Shown here piece by piece: positions 1 through 7,078 of a stretch of 59,491 bases of DNA. Made by a program: the position numbers and the translations under genes. This DNA comes from Chloroflexales bacterium ZM16-3 (lineage in GTDB: Bacteria > Chloroflexota > Chloroflexia > Chloroflexales > Chloroflexaceae), in NCBI GenBank assembly GCA_004138175.2, contig RYFE02000034.1, positions 1 through 59,491 of the forward strand, in the 5' to 3' direction. Within the stretch, counting starts at the first letter, position 1. The number at the start of each line of letters is the position of its first letter. Under the pieces are notes generated by a model. The model was not told the DNA's origin. It searched no databases and worked only from the letters and a program-made list of their open reading frames with translations.

Positions 1-116
1 ATAGCCGATAGCCGATAGCCGATAGCCGATAGCCGATACACATGTTGACAATACGAGCGGATAGCGTCGAGGGTTTCTTTGTGCCTTACCCTTATCGGCT
101 ATTAGTTATCGGCTAT
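1..116. repeat. Heptanucleotide tandem repeat with inverted copies
   Basis: Five copies of the 7-mer ATAGCCG occupy positions 1-38, and inverted copies (TATCGGC units) lie at 92-116. Together they can form a hairpin downstream of the minus-strand GHMP kinase gene, whose stop codon (102-104) lies inside the right arm. The array runs into the window edge. The same 7-mer recurs at 38.05 kb. Confidence 0.85.
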
Positions 117-1466
117 CTCCCGCGTTCCGGCGGGGCTACAGCCGGGGGCGCTGCCGCCGAAGAGGCCCACTGGCTCGCCGCAGACTTGGGCGTAGCGCTC
201 GGCGATGGCGCGCAGCTCGCCCTCGGCGCCCGCACGGGCGAGCACCACCAGCGTGGCCCCGCTCGCCGAGGCCGGTGCGCGGGCGCCCAGGAGCCCGCGA
301 TCTACCCCTGCGGCATCGACCATATCGGCCAGCCGGTCGGCGTGGAGGTCGCCGAGTCCGGCGGCCCTCTGGTGCCAGTGGGAATCGGCCATTATTTCGC
401 CCACCAGCAGCAGGTCGTCCTCGCGCTGGGCCTTGCTGGCCGCCGCCCGCAGCAGGGCCACGGCGCTGCGCGAGCGAAGGTGTCCCTCGACGGCGAGCGT
501 CCCCGCCGCCCGCAGCGGGTAGATCTCGTCTGGCGCGATGATTACGCCCGGCGGGGAGCCGTAGCGGGCCAGGAAGTCGGCCCCGCTCAGCCGGGGCGGC
601 AGCAGGTCGCGGTAGCGCCGGGCGAAGATCGCGGTGCCGATATTGGCCAGGTAGCCGCCCCAGCGCGCATCGGCCTGCTGCGGCGTCAGCTCGGCGGCGT
701 CGGCGATCATGCGGTAGGCCATGGCGGCGGCGATGTGGTAGCGGGCCTCGCCCCTATGGGATGGGCCGTCGCCAACCCGCAGCGCCCAGATCGCCGACCC
801 GTGGGGCATATGCAGGCCGCCCGATTGCCATGCCGGCTGCGGGTTCAGCAGGAGCAGCTCGCCCGCCGTCGCGCAGACGCTGATCATCGGCCCGAGCGCC
901 CCGCCGTCGCGCCCGCCGACCCGGCCTGCGGCCACCTGACAGCCCATGGCCAGCTCGCGGGGTGAGATCCGCACCCCGTAGGCCGACACGAGCGACTGAG
1001 CCGTGGCCGCCGCCCAGCTCTCGCGGGCACCCGGCCCGTCGGTGGGGCGCAGCAGCAGCCGCGCCCCGCCCGAGAATACAACAAACTCCTCGCGCATCAG
1101 GGCGGCCCATGCTCCCAGCGCCGCAGACCACCATGCCGCGCCCACAGGCGCAGAGTCGGCCACCCGCGCCGCGATCTCGGCGTACTCGCGGGGCCGCCCG
1201 CCAGAGGCCAGCGCCTCAAGCGGCAAGCAAGACTCCACATCCCCTGCGCGGATGCGGATCATCGGCTCAGGGTCGGGCTGGAGCGCGGCGAATGTCGATC
1301 CGCCCAGCGGCCAGCCCAGCGCCAGCGCCCCGCCGTGAGCCGCCGCGCCGCCGAGCAGATCCACCCAGCCCGGCGCACGCGCCAGGGTGATCGGCCGCGC
1401 CGCATCGAAGAAACTCCCTCGCTCGGCGCGGGCCTGAGCGATGAACCTGTCGAACTCTGATGGCAT
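102..1466 (-). CDS. GHMP kinase, galactokinase/arabinokinase-like
   Basis: A cytoplasmic sugar-kinase-fold protein of about 454 residues. The N-terminal ARAPGWVDLLGG resembles the first GHMP motif of galactokinase and plant-type L-arabinokinase. The glycine/serine-rich ATP loop expected further on is poorly conserved (GARESWAAATAQSL appears there), so the substrate is unknown and catalysis is not assured. I chose the ATG at 1466 because AGGA lies six bases upstream and homology begins there; the longer reading frame upstream runs through the palindrome at 1480-1507. The stop codon and last residues are encoded by the heptad repeat. It is third in a minus-strand run with the VOC and inositol-phosphatase genes. 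Confidence 0.7.
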   Translation of the reverse strand: MPSEFDRFIAQARAERGSFFDAARPITLARAPGWVDLLGGAAAHGGALALGWPLGGSTFAALQPDPEPMIRIRAGDVESCLPLEALASGGRPREYAEIAARVADSAPVGAAWWSAALGAWAALMREEFVVFSGGARLLLRPTDGPGARESWAAATAQSLVSAYGVRISPRELAMGCQVAAGRVGGRDGGALGPMISVCATAGELLLLNPQPAWQSGGLHMPHGSAIWALRVGDGPSHRGEARYHIAAAMAYRMIADAAELTPQQADARWGGYLANIGTAIFARRYRDLLPPRLSGADFLARYGSPPGVIIAPDEIYPLRAAGTLAVEGHLRSRSAVALLRAAASKAQREDDLLLVGEIMADSHWHQRAAGLGDLHADRLADMVDAAGVDRGLLGARAPASASGATLVVLARAGAEGELRAIAERYAQVCGEPVGLFGGSAPGCSPAGTREIADN

Positions 1467-1479
1467 GCATTGTCCTGGC

Positions 1480-1507
1480 GTAGGGGCGCAGCGCGCTGCG
1501 CCCCTAC
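1480..1507. repeat. Perfect 28-bp palindrome, GTAGGGGC family
   Basis: A perfect palindrome beginning GTAGGGGCGCAGCG lies between the inositol-phosphatase stop and the GHMP kinase start. Sister palindromes with the same GTAGGGGC ends are at 23489-23516 and 41931-41958. It could fold as a transcript hairpin but lacks a T-run. Confidence 0.8.
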
Positions 1508-1515
1508 GCCGCCCC

Positions 1516-2535
1516 CTACAGAATCCCCCGCTCGCGAAGCACGCCGAGCAGGGCAGGCTCGATCTGGGCGCGGATCTGCGCGTTCGCGTAGCCAGCCCAG
1601 CCCACATCGGCATGAATATCTAGGGGTGCGTCAAGTTCGCCGCCGCGATCATCGGTGAGCTGCACCCCGGCCTTGCGGGCGATCAGGATCGTCGCCATGT
1701 CGTAGGGGTGGCAGCAGATGCCCAGCGCCTCGCCGCGCGCGGCCACGTGGCGGTCCAGGAGCGGGCGCAGGTCGGCCACAAAGCGGTCGTGTCCAGCGAT
1801 CAGCTCGTAGAGCTGGCCCGCGCTAGAGATATACTGATCCTCAAAGCACTGGGCCTTACCGGCCTGGGGCGGGCCGAGGGTCGCTCGCACCACCGCCTCG
1901 TCGATGGCGGCCAGCTCCTCGCGGGCACCGGGGAAGAAGCGGCTGATCATGGCGAAGCCGTGGGCGATGCTTCCCGCCCGCGAGGGCCGCAGGCGCACCG
2001 GAGTCTGCTCTCCGGTGAGCCGGTTGTGGCGCTCCGCGTGGAGCGGGCCGTCTACGGTAGCCCAGAGCACATCGCTCAGGTGCTGCTTCACCAGGGGGAT
2101 CTCGGTCTGCACGGCCAGCTCAATATGGCCCAGCCGCGTTGCCGGGCCAAGGTTCGGGGCCACGCCGGTGAGCACCCAGGCGCTGCGCTTCTGGTACATC
2201 AGCCCGCGCGTGCCATCGATCGGGTCAACCAGCACCCGGATTACCGCGTCTCCCTCGGCGCAGCCCTCCGGAAGCACGATCTGCCCGCCAGCGATGCCCT
2301 CTGCCACCAGCACCAGCGGCCATGTCGGAGCCACCCGCTCGGCGAAGAAGCCCACCAGCAGCTCCTCGCTCACCCGGTCCACCGCGTAGATCGTGTCGCC
2401 CGCCTGCTCGTCCTCCACCACGCCCGCCAGCTCATCGACGGCGCTGCGCTCGCAGGCCGCCACCACCGCGTCGCGGATCTGGGCGTGCAGCTCAAGGATG
2501 AGGGCGAGGAGTGTTTCAGATTGTTCGATCATCAT
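1516..2535 (-). CDS. Inositol monophosphatase family protein
   Basis: A 339-residue protein of the Mg2+-dependent inositol monophosphatase/FBPase-like superfamily. The diagnostic metal-binding motif DPIDGTRG is present near residue 104, with VLVAEG upstream supplying the acidic ligand region, and the C-terminal half has HPYDMATI where family members carry a further metal ligand. The natural substrate cannot be read from sequence. It starts ten bases after the VOC gene stop and is followed by a sugar-kinase-like gene, which suggests a small sugar-phosphate operon. An adjacent second ATG (2532) is possible. Confidence 0.8.
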   Translation of the reverse strand: MMIEQSETLLALILELHAQIRDAVVAACERSAVDELAGVVEDEQAGDTIYAVDRVSEELLVGFFAERVAPTWPLVLVAEGIAGGQIVLPEGCAEGDAVIRVLVDPIDGTRGLMYQKRSAWVLTGVAPNLGPATRLGHIELAVQTEIPLVKQHLSDVLWATVDGPLHAERHNRLTGEQTPVRLRPSRAGSIAHGFAMISRFFPGAREELAAIDEAVVRATLGPPQAGKAQCFEDQYISSAGQLYELIAGHDRFVADLRPLLDRHVAARGEALGICCHPYDMATILIARKAGVQLTDDRGGELDAPLDIHADVGWAGYANAQIRAQIEPALLGVLRERGIL

Positions 2536-2545
2536 GCGCTGATCA

Positions 2546-3310
2546 TCACCAGTCTATGGTTATTCTCGCCCCGTGGGCCAGCCCCAGGTCGCACAGCTCC
2601 ACGGCGTGGCTCTCGCTCCGCAGGCCGAAGCTGTAGATCCCCTCGCCGCGCGCGTCCAGCTGCGCCGCGATCGCCTCACTCTCCGGCTCGTGGGGGCCGG
2701 GGCTGCGCAGGGCGATGTAGGTGTCGCCCAGCCGGAAGAGGCGGCGGCCCAGCTCCACCAGCGGCCTGCTGCCAAGTAGGGCCGCGTAGCGCCCCGCGCT
2801 GGCGTCGAGGTCGCGCACGGCCACGCTCACCCGCGCCAGCCCATGCACGCCGTTGTCGTGATCCCAGGTGTCGGCACCGGGCACCCGCAGCGTGCGCGGG
2901 GTCACATCGCCGCAGAAGAAGGGCAGCTCCGGGCTGGCGGGGCGGGCCGTCTGCCACTCCAGGCGCACGCCGTCGGGGCGGTTACGCCCGCCGGGGAAGG
3001 GGCCATCGATCTCCAGGCCGCGCGCACGGGCCGCCGCCACATCCTCAGCGGTGTCGCCGGGGAGCAGGGCGAAGTCGATCAGCCCCTGGCCGACGGCCAC
3101 ATGCCGCCACCAGACATGCTGGTACGCCTCGGCCTTGAAGGCCAGCAGCTCCAGATAGGCCCCATCGGCAAAGCTCACTAGGGCGTTGTGTGTCTTGCCA
3201 TCGGCGTGCTCGCCGCCCGTCACCACCATAAACCCCAGTGCCTCATAGTCGGCCCTAGCCTGTGTCAGATCATCTACCAGGATCACGAGGTGATCGACGC
3301 GCTGGATCAT
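2546..3310 (-). CDS. VOC superfamily protein, glyoxalase-like domain
   Basis: A 254-residue cytoplasmic protein starting MIQRVDHLVILVDDL, the typical beta strand and metal-ligand histidine of the vicinal oxygen chelate fold. A second module begins around LARVSVAVRDLDAS near residue 160, so it is a two-module glyoxalase-like domain protein. Proteins of this kind act on small oxygenated substrates or bind ligands; the specific reaction is not evident. It is the first gene of a tight minus-strand cluster (10-bp and 49-bp gaps) with the inositol-phosphatase and GHMP kinase genes. Confidence 0.75.
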   Translation of the reverse strand: MIQRVDHLVILVDDLTQARADYEALGFMVVTGGEHADGKTHNALVSFADGAYLELLAFKAEAYQHVWWRHVAVGQGLIDFALLPGDTAEDVAAARARGLEIDGPFPGGRNRPDGVRLEWQTARPASPELPFFCGDVTPRTLRVPGADTWDHDNGVHGLARVSVAVRDLDASAGRYAALLGSRPLVELGRRLFRLGDTYIALRSPGPHEPESEAIAAQLDARGEGIYSFGLRSESHAVELCDLGLAHGARITIDW

Positions 3311-3400
3311 CGCTGTCTCCTATAGCCGATTGTAGGCTGCACCGCATTCTAATGGTACAACCAGCATTTCGTCGGCTCAAGCGGCCTGCCCTCCGCTATC

Positions 3401-3466
3401 ATTTGGCAAGAAAGGCAATACCGCAGAAGTTACGCTGTCACCCTACGGCATTGTGGTTGCCAAAAT
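3401..3466. repeat. MITE-like dispersed element, copy 1
   Basis: Terminal inverted segments ATTTGGCAA and TTGCCAAAAT enclose GCAATACCGCAGAAG followed by TTACGCTGTCACCCT. The same core recurs in larger hairpin elements at 45261-45368 and 55166-55256. The rest of the 3311-3484 gap shows nothing else. Confidence 0.6.
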
Positions 3467-3484
3467 GGCCATCCAGCACCACCA

Positions 3485-4216
3485 TCATACAAGCATCCCC
3501 ATCGCCGCCGCGTTAGCCCAGACGATCCCGGCCTGGCCGATGATATAGGTGAGCCAGACCACATCGCCCACCCCGCGCCAGTTGTTGCGCCGGAAGATCT
3601 GGTTGCCGAGGATGGCGTCGGAGATAAAGAAGAGCAGCGCGCCGAGGGCCAGGGGCCACAGCGTCGGCCAGGTGATGGCCAGCCCCCAGGCCAGCCCGGT
3701 CATCACGCCGAGGGCGACCAGGTAGCCCAGGGAGCCCCAGCGCAGCGGGGCCGGCGCGTTGGGCGAGTCTACCGCCGCGCGCCAGTAGACCGCCCCGCCG
3801 AGCACGCAGGCGGCGGCGCAGGCGAGCATGGCGAACAGGGGAATGCGGCCGAGGGCGCGGGCCAGCAGGAGCGTGGCCGCGATATAGGCCAGGTGGGCCA
3901 CGGCGAAGACCACGATCCCGCCGATCACCCGGTTGGGCATGCGGATGATCTCGGCCATGATCAGGTCAGCCACAAAGGAGACGCTCATGCCGATGGCGAT
4001 GGCGAGGGAGAAGGCGGCCAGGGGTGTCGGCATCGCGCTGAGCAGGTAGAAGGCCCATGCCGCCAGGGCGAGCATCAGCGAGGTGCTGCGCTGGAGCCAG
4101 GGGATAGCTCGGCTGGTGCCCTCGGCGTTGGGGCGGCCGAGCAGGATGGCGAGCAGGTTCGACAGTGCGGCGAGGGCGCCCAGAGCGGTGGTGATGCCTG
4201 TGGTGAGCGTGTTCAT
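3485..4216 (-). CDS. YhhN/TMEM86-family membrane protein
   Basis: An integral membrane protein of about 243 residues with some seven or eight hydrophobic helices, matching the YhhN (TMEM86) family in size and layout. Eukaryotic TMEM86B is a lysoplasmalogenase; the activity of bacterial members is less certain, so a hydrolase role is only inferred. Conserved-looking polar positions sit in helices (SFVADLIMAE and LLFFISDAIL, each with the family's helix-embedded aspartate). I chose the ATG of MNTLTTGI (4216) over an upstream start because that extension is not hydrophobic. It is isolated from its neighbours by repeat-containing gaps. Confidence 0.7.
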   Translation of the reverse strand: MNTLTTGITTALGALAALSNLLAILLGRPNAEGTSRAIPWLQRSTSLMLALAAWAFYLLSAMPTPLAAFSLAIAIGMSVSFVADLIMAEIIRMPNRVIGGIVVFAVAHLAYIAATLLLARALGRIPLFAMLACAAACVLGGAVYWRAAVDSPNAPAPLRWGSLGYLVALGVMTGLAWGLAITWPTLWPLALGALLFFISDAILGNQIFRRNNWRGVGDVVWLTYIIGQAGIVWANAAAMGMLV

Positions 4217-4290
4217 GGCGCAAGCATACCACACAAAAACGGCGGGGCGGGGTGCGGAGCGGCAAAATCGCCCAACCCCAAACTCGCCAT

Positions 4291-4364
4291 GTCACGCTTC
4301 GCTTCGCTCAGCGTCCCGGTGTCCCTATCGCCCGCCGGGACGCTTCGCTTCGCTCAGCGTGACA
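4291..4364. repeat. Dispersed CTTCGCTTCGCTCAG element, copy 1
   Basis: Two copies of CTTCGCTTCGCTCAGCGT flank a CCGG-rich centre. The outer ends (GTCACGCT and AGCGTGAC) are inverted but the inner cores are direct copies, unlike the perfect hairpin formed by the copy at 35939-36013. It lies just downstream of the minus-strand gene that ends at 4378. Confidence 0.7.
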
Positions 4365-4377
4365 TGTGTGACATGGC

Positions 4378-4890
4378 TCAGTCCCGCTTGCTGTTGCGAG
4401 CGGAGATCTGATCCAGGCTCTGGCCCCAGCTTTCGATCAAGCTCGCGAGGCCGCCCTGCGGGGATGCGGGCGGCGCAATGCGCTGGCTCTCCTTGGGGCG
4501 CGGGGGCATGGTGGGAAGGCCAACGCTCGGGATCGTCGGCGTGCCCCGCACGCTATTCAGATACGTCATCGCCTCGCGCTCATTGCCGAAGAGGCCGACC
4601 CCACTCACCAGCCGCACGAGCGGGGCGAAGATCAGCAGGTGTTGGGCACCCACCACAAAGGCGATGTGCCCCAGGTGCGGGTGGTGGACGATCTGCTCGG
4701 TGCGCTGGCGGGCGTGGCTGTTCGCGCTCTGCATCTGCCGCCCATCGACAAGCAGGTCGGTCGGTCGTGGGCATCCGTTCAGGGTACGCCACATCTCCTG
4801 AAAGTAGTGCTCGGCGTGCTCCATGGCCATATGGCCCTGCATCGTCACCCAGAGCATGTTGTCGGCGTGGCGGTTGATCTGGTAGAGCAT
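4378..4890 (-). CDS. SpoIIAA/STAS-like domain protein
   Basis: A 170-residue soluble protein. Residues 1-115 (MLYQINRHADNMLWVTMQGHM onward, with a DLLVDGRQMQ strand) resemble the SpoIIAA-like/STAS fold seen in small bacterial proteins without assigned enzymes. The last 50 residues are proline-rich and probably disordered. Function is unknown; a protein-protein or ligand-binding role is the usual guess. It is single, convergent with nothing, and its start lies about 115 bases from an inverted repeat that serves the divergent SDR gene. Confidence 0.5.
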   Translation of the reverse strand: MLYQINRHADNMLWVTMQGHMAMEHAEHYFQEMWRTLNGCPRPTDLLVDGRQMQSANSHARQRTEQIVHHPHLGHIAFVVGAQHLLIFAPLVRLVSGVGLFGNEREAMTYLNSVRGTPTIPSVGLPTMPPRPKESQRIAPPASPQGGLASLIESWGQSLDQISARNSKRD

Positions 4891-5005
4891 AGCGCGATTC
4901 TCCCGAGCTAGGGTAAGGGTACGGCGAACTGGCTACAGCGAATAGGCGCTGTACGGTGAGATTATTGATTGGAGAGGGGAAATGTTCGCCCAGTATACTA
5001 CTCCG

Positions 5006-5033
5006 TTGCCTATATGTCCAGACATATAGGCAA
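5006..5033. promoter_or_regulatory. 13-bp inverted repeat, candidate operator
   Basis: Arms TTGCCTATATGTC and GACATATAGGCAA match perfectly around a two-base centre. The site is AT-rich within GC-rich DNA and sits about 30-60 bases upstream of the predicted -10 of the SDR gene. This is where a dimeric repressor or activator would bind. A terminator is less likely, as no gene ends here. Confidence 0.6.
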
Positions 5034-5061
5034 AAGTCTGTTATCTGCCGCGCACGACCTG

Positions 5062-5070
5062 TGCTATACT
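5062..5070 (+). promoter_or_regulatory. Extended -10 promoter element for SDR gene
   Basis: TGCTATACT matches an extended -10 (TGn plus TATACT). Transcription would start about 30 bases before the ATG at 5105, which has AAGGAG seven bases upstream. The -35 region (TTATCT near 5041) is weak. The same TGCTATA form precedes proC, rlmN and glmS. Confidence 0.5.
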
Positions 5071-5104
5071 GGCCGCCATTCCGAAACATCCCTAAGGAGC
5101 TGTT

Positions 5105-6019
5105 ATGATCTTCATTGTCGGCGGCACGGGGACGCTGGGGCAGGCGCTGGTGCGCATGCTCCGTGAGCAGGGGAAGGCGGTGCGTGTGCTGGTGCGGCCG
5201 GGCTCGCGGGCCAAGGCCGAGCCGCTGCGCGCCCTGGGTGCCGAGCTGATCAGCGGCGATATGCGCGACAAGGCGAGCCTTGATCTGGGCTGTCGGGGCG
5301 CCGATGTGGTGATCTCGGCCACTAGCGCAGGCTCCGACCGGCGCACTGAGTCGCGGCATATGGCCGAGTACCAGGGGCCGATCAACCTGCTAGAGGCGGC
5401 GAAGGCGGCCGGGGTGAAGCAGTATATCTTCACCAGCACGCTCTTCCCCAAGAATCCGGTGGGCTATAAGTTCTGCTGGGCCAAGCTTATGGCCGAGGAG
5501 GCCATCCAGAATAGCGGCGTGCCCTACACGATCTTCCGGCCCTGCGGCCTCTTCTACGAGATCGTCCAGCGCGGCGAGCCGATTGTTGAGAAGTTCGGAT
5601 TCTTCCCGGTGGTGGGCTTCGGCCCCAAGCGCACTCAGATGCTGTCTATGGTTGATGTGGCCCGCGCCTTCGTCAACTCCATCGACAATCCCGAGGCGAT
5701 CAACCGCACCTTCGAGCTCGGCGGCCCTGAGCACCTCACCTTTGACGAGTTCGTCGGCATCTGGTCGCGTGTCCTGGGCAAGAAGATTCCCGTTGTCCAC
5801 CTGCCAGTCTCGCTGATGAATGGCATTGGGGCGGCGCTCAAGCCCTTTTCGCCCTCCGCCCCTGGGATCATGGAACTGCTAGAGTTCAGCTACGATGAGA
5901 TGTCCTGCGACATGCGCGAGACGAGCCGCATCCTGCGTCTCGGCCAGATGCAGACGCTGGAGCAGTACTGTCGCGAGTACTACGTCAACAAGGGCAAGCC
6001 GTCACTTGTGACTGCCTAA
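5105..6019 (+). CDS. NAD(P)-binding atypical SDR (NmrA-like) protein
   Basis: A 304-residue Rossmann-fold protein. GGTGTLG at residues 6-12 is the dinucleotide-binding loop and VRVLVRPGSRAKAEPL fits an NADP-type second strand. The usual YxxxK catalytic pair is not obvious, as in atypical SDRs of the NmrA/ycf39 type, which include regulators, ubiquinone-complex chaperones and the divinyl chlorophyllide reductase BciA; nothing here selects among these. A strong SD and extended -10 precede it, with a palindromic operator candidate upstream. It stands alone on the plus strand, convergent with a glycosyltransferase gene 12 bases away. Confidence 0.75.
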   Translation: MIFIVGGTGTLGQALVRMLREQGKAVRVLVRPGSRAKAEPLRALGAELISGDMRDKASLDLGCRGADVVISATSAGSDRRTESRHMAEYQGPINLLEAAKAAGVKQYIFTSTLFPKNPVGYKFCWAKLMAEEAIQNSGVPYTIFRPCGLFYEIVQRGEPIVEKFGFFPVVGFGPKRTQMLSMVDVARAFVNSIDNPEAINRTFELGGPEHLTFDEFVGIWSRVLGKKIPVVHLPVSLMNGIGAALKPFSPSAPGIMELLEFSYDEMSCDMRETSRILRLGQMQTLEQYCREYYVNKGKPSLVTA

Positions 6020-6031
6020 GGGGAGGGGATC

Positions 6032-7006
6032 TCAGGGGAGGCTTTGCCTCCCCTGGCCCCTCCAGCGCCGCAGCACCCCCGCCGGGTAGCCCGCCATCTT
6101 GGCCACATCCCCAACCAGGCGGATGATCGGCACGAGGGCCAGGGCGTAGGCCCGCTCGGCGGGGCTGCGCCCGGCTAGGCGGCCCCACAGCCTGCGGTAC
6201 GGCCCTCGGGTGTAGCCCGCCGCGCCCAGGCCGATCAGGGCCAGGCCCGGCAGCCGCGCCCATGGCTTGCGCGCCATCGCCCCAAGCGTGACCAGCAGCC
6301 CCATATAGGTCAGGTAGCGCGCTACGTGCCTCTTTGGCCACAGCCCGGCCGCGCCGTCGCCCCTGGCGTAGAGGATGTACTGGCGGGCGAAGGCCCGCAG
6401 CGACGGGCGCGGGCGGAAGCGCACCACCGCCGCCGGGGCGAAGGCCCGCCGGTAGCCTGCCCGCTCGGCCGCCAGGTCGAAGATCAGATCCTCGCAGTGG
6501 CTGGCCCACTCGGGGAACCCTCCCACTCGCTCCCACAGCTCCCTGCGAAACGCCATCGACTTGCCGAAGGGCAGAAACGTCTCCCCATCGACCTCGCCCA
6601 CATCGCGGTAGTTGACCGCGCCGAGGGTTAGCTCGAAGAGGGTGTGCGGCGCGGGCGCGAAGAACCCGCCCACCAGGTCGGCCTCGCCGCGCTCCAGGGG
6701 CGCGCAGATCGCCGCGAGCCAGCCGGGGTCGAGGGTTAGCCCGGCGTCGGTGCAGGCGATCAGGTCGCCGCTGGCCTGGGCCACGGCGCTGTTGCGTCCC
6801 GAGGGGATATTGTGGCCGCCGCGCACCAGGCGCACCCGAGGGTCGCGCGCAGCGTATGCGGCCACAATCGCCGCCGTGATGTCGCGGCTGCCGCAGTCGT
6901 TCACCACGATCTCGTCGGGGAGCCGCGCCTGCGCCAGCATCGAGTCGAGCAGCGTGGCGATATTGTCGGCCTCGTCACGAACGGTACACACAAGAGAGAT
7001 CTGCAT
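6032..7006 (-). CDS. Family 2 glycosyltransferase
   Basis: A 324-residue GT-A fold enzyme. ISLVCTVRDEADNIATLL at the N-terminus binds the nucleotide, IVVNDCGSRD is the second conserved strand and TDAGLTLDPGWL supplies the metal-binding acidic motif. A hydrophobic C-terminal part (LTYMGLLVTLGAMA, LPGLALIGLGAAG) suggests membrane attachment, typical of enzymes that glycosylate lipid carriers or extracellular polysaccharide. It lies downstream of a large membrane glycosyltransferase on the same strand, so the two may act in one cell-surface glycan pathway. Sugar donor and acceptor are unknown. Confidence 0.8.
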   Translation of the reverse strand: MQISLVCTVRDEADNIATLLDSMLAQARLPDEIVVNDCGSRDITAAIVAAYAARDPRVRLVRGGHNIPSGRNSAVAQASGDLIACTDAGLTLDPGWLAAICAPLERGEADLVGGFFAPAPHTLFELTLGAVNYRDVGEVDGETFLPFGKSMAFRRELWERVGGFPEWASHCEDLIFDLAAERAGYRRAFAPAAVVRFRPRPSLRAFARQYILYARGDGAAGLWPKRHVARYLTYMGLLVTLGAMARKPWARLPGLALIGLGAAGYTRGPYRRLWGRLAGRSPAERAYALALVPIIRLVGDVAKMAGYPAGVLRRWRGQGRQSLP

Positions 7007-7020
7007 GCTTGCCTATGCGG

Positions 7021-7078
7021 CCACTGACGACCGACCACCAACCACCACTCGTGCGCGTTGGTGGTCGGTCGTCAGTGG
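7021..7078. terminator. Hairpin between two glycosyltransferase genes
   Basis: Arms of 19 bases (CCACTGACGACCGACCACC and its exact complement at 7060-7078) enclose a 20-base loop. The stop codon of the upstream minus-strand gene (7072-7074) is inside the right arm. There is no T-run, so it may be a processing or rho-dependent signal. GACGACC heptads of the same kind occur at 8975-8995. Confidence 0.6.

Noticed and set aside
1708..3138. 476-codon plus-strand frame across the inositol-phosphatase and VOC genes
   Set aside because: It spans two confident minus-strand genes and becomes arginine/proline low-complexity sequence.
5105..6019. Divinyl chlorophyllide reductase (BciA) identity for the SDR protein
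   Set aside because: It shares the NmrA-like fold, but no photosynthesis gene is in the window and no specific signature was seen.
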